Assembly: GCF_002007235.1 (NCBI RefSeq)
Contig: NZ_MUHW01000006.1
Span: 91,949-155,948 of the forward strand
Direction: 5' to 3'
Length of the DNA stretch: 64,000 nt
Source: Oribacterium sp. C9
GTDB taxonomy: Bacteria > Bacillota > Clostridia > Lachnospirales > Lachnospiraceae
Both the position numbers and the translations under genes were made by a program. This document shows, piece by piece, positions 61,429 through 64,000 of the stretch. The notes below the pieces were generated by a model. The model saw only the letters and a list, made by a program, of their open reading frames with translations, was not told where the DNA came from and did not search any database. Each line of letters begins with the position of its first letter. Position 1 is the first letter of the stretch.

Positions 61429-62931
61429 ATGATTACAGGTGAGCTGAAAAATAAGATAGACGGGCTTTGGGATGTATTTGCGGCGGGAGGACTTGTGAAT
61501 CCGCTGGAAGTCATCGAACAGATTACATATCTTATGTTCATCAGGGATTTGGATGATGCAGATAACAAGAAAGAGAAAGAAAGTGCCATGCTGGGTATTC
61601 CCTACAAGAGCATCTTTTCTGAGGAAGTAAAGATAGGTGAACGAACCATAGACGGAAAACAGCTTAAGTGGTCAGTGTTCCATGATTTTCCTGCCGGCAG
61701 AATGTATACAGTGATGCAGGAGTGGGTATTTCCTTTTATAAAGGGACTTCACAGCGACAAAAACAGCGCGTATTCCAAATATATGGATGATGCCATCTTC
61801 AAACTGCCGACGCCTTTACTTCTTTCCAAGGTTGTTGACTCTCTTGATGAAATATATCAGCTAATGAGTGAGATTCAGTCAACAGATGTGCGCGGTGACG
61901 TATATGAGTATATGCTGAATAAAATTGCATCAGCAGGTCTTGCAGGTCAATTCAGAACACCGAGACATATCATCCGTATGATGGTGGAGCTGGTAGATCC
62001 AAAAGCTGACGAAATCATATGCGACCCGGCCTGCGGAACCTCGGGTTTCCTGGTATCAGCCGCAGAGTACCTCAAGGAAAAACGAAAAGAGGAGATATTC
62101 TTCAACAAAGATAAGAAAGCTCATTACATGAATTCCATGTTCCATGGTTTCGATATGGATAGAACTATGCTTCGTATCGGCGCCATGAACATGATGACTC
62201 ACGGAATAGAGAATCCCTTCATAGAATACAGAGACAGTTTGTCAGATCAGAATCCTGACCACGACAAGTATTCTCTGATTCTCGCAAATCCACCGTTTAA
62301 GGGAAGTCTCGACGCCGAATCCGTATCGGGAGATATTCTTAAGGTATGTAAAACCAAGAAGACAGAGCTTCTGTTTTTGGCGCTTTTCCTTCGTATGCTG
62401 AAGGTGGGCGGAAGATGCGCATGCATCGTTCCCGACGGTGTGCTTTTCGGTTCATCAAAAGCTCATAAGGATATCCGTAAGGAAATCGTGGAAGAGAACA
62501 GACTGGAGGCGGTTATCTCCATGCCGTCAGGTGTTTTCAAACCATATGCCGGAGTATCAACGGCCATTCTGATCTTCACCAAAACAGGTCATGGCGGAAC
62601 AGATAAAGTCTGGTTCTATGACATGACAGCGGACGGATTCAGCCTTGATGATAAACGTAATCCGGTGGCGGAAAATGATATACCGGATATCATAGAAAGA
62701 TATAGAAATCTTGACAAAGAAGCAGAAAGAAAGAGAACAGAGAAATCTTTTATAGTTCCTAAAAACGAAATCGTAGACAATGACTACGACCTTTCAATCA
62801 ACAAATACAAAGAAGTTGAGTATCAGAAGGTGGAGTACCCGCCAACAGAAGAAATCATGGCAAATATAAAAGCCATAGAAGCAGATATTGCAAGAGAGAT
62901 GGAAGAACTTGAGAAACTGTTGAAAGGATAA
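61429..62931 (+). CDS. hsdM: Type I restriction-modification methyltransferase subunit M
   Basis: A 500-residue N6-adenine methyltransferase. The N-terminal HsdM helical domain (LKNKIDGLWDVFAAGGLVNPLEVIEQITYLMFIRDLDD) is followed by the AdoMet motif ICDPACGTSGFLVSAAEYL and the catalytic Asn287-Pro-Pro-Phe (LANPPFKGSLD). The C-terminus is a coiled coil (ANIKAIEADIAREMEELEKLL) that contacts HsdS. A strong terminator directly after the stop and a recombinase gene next in line separate it from any hsdS, which is not in the window; hsdR is not upstream either. Confidence 0.94.
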   Translation: MITGELKNKIDGLWDVFAAGGLVNPLEVIEQITYLMFIRDLDDADNKKEKESAMLGIPYKSIFSEEVKIGERTIDGKQLKWSVFHDFPAGRMYTVMQEWVFPFIKGLHSDKNSAYSKYMDDAIFKLPTPLLLSKVVDSLDEIYQLMSEIQSTDVRGDVYEYMLNKIASAGLAGQFRTPRHIIRMMVELVDPKADEIICDPACGTSGFLVSAAEYLKEKRKEEIFFNKDKKAHYMNSMFHGFDMDRTMLRIGAMNMMTHGIENPFIEYRDSLSDQNPDHDKYSLILANPPFKGSLDAESVSGDILKVCKTKKTELLFLALFLRMLKVGGRCACIVPDGVLFGSSKAHKDIRKEIVEENRLEAVISMPSGVFKPYAGVSTAILIFTKTGHGGTDKVWFYDMTADGFSLDDKRNPVAENDIPDIIERYRNLDKEAERKRTEKSFIVPKNEIVDNDYDLSINKYKEVEYQKVEYPPTEEIMANIKAIEADIAREMEELEKLLKG

Positions 62932-62935
62932 TGAT

Positions 62936-62976
62936 GATCCCGTTGGTCAAAATGAAATGACCAACGGGATCTTTTT
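62936..62976 (+). terminator. Rho-independent terminator after hsdM
   Basis: GATCCCGTTGGTCA / TGACCAACGGGATC, perfect 14-bp stem, then TTTTT. Confidence 0.93.
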
Positions 62977-63111
62977 AGCAATCTGTCGGTTTACTGTAAG
63001 ATTATTATTTCGGATTTATTGCTGACTACTAATGTAAAAGCCTATTTTATGAAAAATTTGTTAATGGCCGAAAGTGATTATAGTAAAGAGAATGGTTGAA
63101 GGATGCTGGTA

Positions 63112-64000
63112 ATGAAAGGGCGTACCAGCATGGAGGAAAAGGTTGTAACCATTCTTAATGAAATGTCAGAGTATCTCTCGGTTCCGCAAATGAAAAAGCT
63201 TCAGGAAGTAATGCTGAGAGTTTTTGCGGAAAGAGAAGAAGAGAAGAAAGAAATTTCTAATTCAGAATATCTTCGTATGTTCCTTGATGCCAAAGCCATA
63301 GAAGGATGTTCTGAGAGAACTATACAGTATTATCGTGTAACCGTTGAAAAAATGCTTCAGCAGCAGGAACTTTCTGTCAGGAGAATAACTACCGAGGATA
63401 TGAGACATTATCTTTCTGATTATCAGAAAATCAATAATTGCGGGAAGGTTACAGTAGATAACATTCGCCGCAATATCTCAAGCTTTTTTTCGTGGCTCGA
63501 AGAAGAAAATTATATCTTGAAAAGTCCTATGCGACGTATTCATAAAATAAAAACCAATCAGCAGGTCAAAGAAGTGATATCCGATGAAGATATAGAGAGG
63601 CTTCGTGACAACTGTTCCTGTAAGAGAGATCTTGCCATAGTTGATCTGCTTTACTCCACCGGAATACGTGTAGGGGAACTTGTTAATCTCAATGTTTCCG
63701 ATATTGACTTTGAGGAGCGAGAATGTGTTGTGTTTGGAAAAGGCGGTAAGGAGAGAAAAGTCTACTTTGATGCTAAGGCAAAGCTTCATTTGCAAGACTA
63801 TCTTGAACTGAGAACCGATGAAAGTCCGGCTCTTTTTGTGACTCTCGATGCGCCGAATGAACGACTTAAAATCAGTGGAGTGGAGATAAGACTCCGGGAG
63901 CTTGGAAGAAAGACAGATCTTCGGCGTATTCATCCACATAAATTCAGAAATCCAAACTTAAATAAAATCCAAACTTTCTGCCAAGATTCTACTCCTTATA
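63112..64000 (+). CDS. Tyrosine recombinase, 3' end missing or disrupted
   Basis: The frame is open to the window edge. The ATG at 63112 has GAAGGA 8 bp upstream. SAM-like N-terminal domain: MFLDAKAIEGCSERTIQYYRVTVEKML. Catalytic domain: LLYSTGIRVGELVNL (Arg186), VVFGKGGKERKVYF (Lys), and RRIHPHKFR (His276, Arg279). After HPHKFR family members continue RTMAT...; here the frame turns into an Asn/Thr-rich stretch with no similarity, so the tail with the second His and the nucleophilic Tyr seems replaced. Recombinases placed beside hsdM commonly invert hsdS genes, its likely job if intact. Confidence 0.8.
   Translation, partial: MKGRTSMEEKVVTILNEMSEYLSVPQMKKLQEVMLRVFAEREEEKKEISNSEYLRMFLDAKAIEGCSERTIQYYRVTVEKMLQQQELSVRRITTEDMRHYLSDYQKINNCGKVTVDNIRRNISSFFSWLEEENYILKSPMRRIHKIKTNQQVKEVISDEDIERLRDNCSCKRDLAIVDLLYSTGIRVGELVNLNVSDIDFEERECVVFGKGGKERKVYFDAKAKLHLQDYLELRTDESPALFVTLDAPNERLKISGVEIRLRELGRKTDLRRIHPHKFRNPNLNKIQTFCQDSTPY

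Overview
This 64 kb window looks like chromosomal DNA of an anaerobic Clostridia, most likely a Lachnospiraceae close to Butyrivibrio/Pseudobutyrivibrio. The taxon is inferred from gene content: GSIII glutamine synthetase, LL-diaminopimelate aminotransferase, glutaminyl-tRNA synthetase in a Firmicute background, a THF riboswitch in front of an ECF folate transporter, a CIRCE-controlled groESL, a TraX-like protein and EAL/PAS/GGDEF proteins. I see no rRNA, tRNA or CRISPR array, and no prophage structural genes.

Layout. 0-1.4 kb: one-carbon/methionine genes on the minus strand (a cobalamin-dependent methionine synthase activation protein, cut by the window edge, and metF). 1.8-5.5 kb: TraX-like membrane protein, MATE pump, then an operon of a Cys-rich flavoprotein and a regulator that fuses an HTH to a superoxide-reductase-like module. 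5.6-9.7 kb: a serine recombinase, a 166-bp inverted-repeat-bounded segment, and an MBOAT/SGNH O-acyltransferase pair, which together look like a phase-variable switch. 9.8-11.8 kb: an exported FMN/FAD reductase. 11.9-14.2 kb: folC and riboswitch-controlled folT. 14.5-20.7 kb: membrane-anchored hypothetical, DUF3810-type metallopeptidase-like protein, exported zinc carboxypeptidase, EAL-PAS-GGDEF protein. 20.8-22.5 kb: glnS.

22.7-29.4 kb is the most striking metabolic locus: a minus-strand operon encoding a NifH-like protein, two NifD/K-like proteins and a FecBCD-type ABC importer, driven by a consensus promoter with a tandem 20-bp operator. No nifB, nifE or nifN is present, so it is not a standard nitrogenase. 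It is a candidate uncharacterised reductase coupled to uptake of a metallophore, corrinoid or tetrapyrrole-type ligand. 30.4-34.3 kb is a zinc uptake locus (ZnuABC-type plus a Cys-rich membrane protein and a lipoprotein).

34.5-47.1 kb is a nitrogen-assimilation island: asnB (minus), dapL, a C-terminally short glnA, an ANTAR antiterminator with a degenerate receiver, glnN (GSIII) and gltB. Leaders of asnB, dapL and glnN hold related long hairpins, which suggests co-regulation at RNA level. A 227-nt nested inverted repeat follows gltB. 47.7-55 kb: MMPL transporter plus GLUG-repeat surface protein operon, and a second MATE pump. 55.1-56.3 kb: a toxin-antitoxin locus whose toxin is reduced to a 41-residue remnant, then a TRIC-type channel. 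56.3-58.5 kb: groES-groEL, followed by a multibranched structured element. 58.8-64 kb: small membrane protein, a dicarboxylate/amino-acid symporter with an unusual cytosolic N-terminal domain, hsdM of a type I restriction-modification system, and a tyrosine recombinase whose reading frame loses family similarity shortly before the window end.
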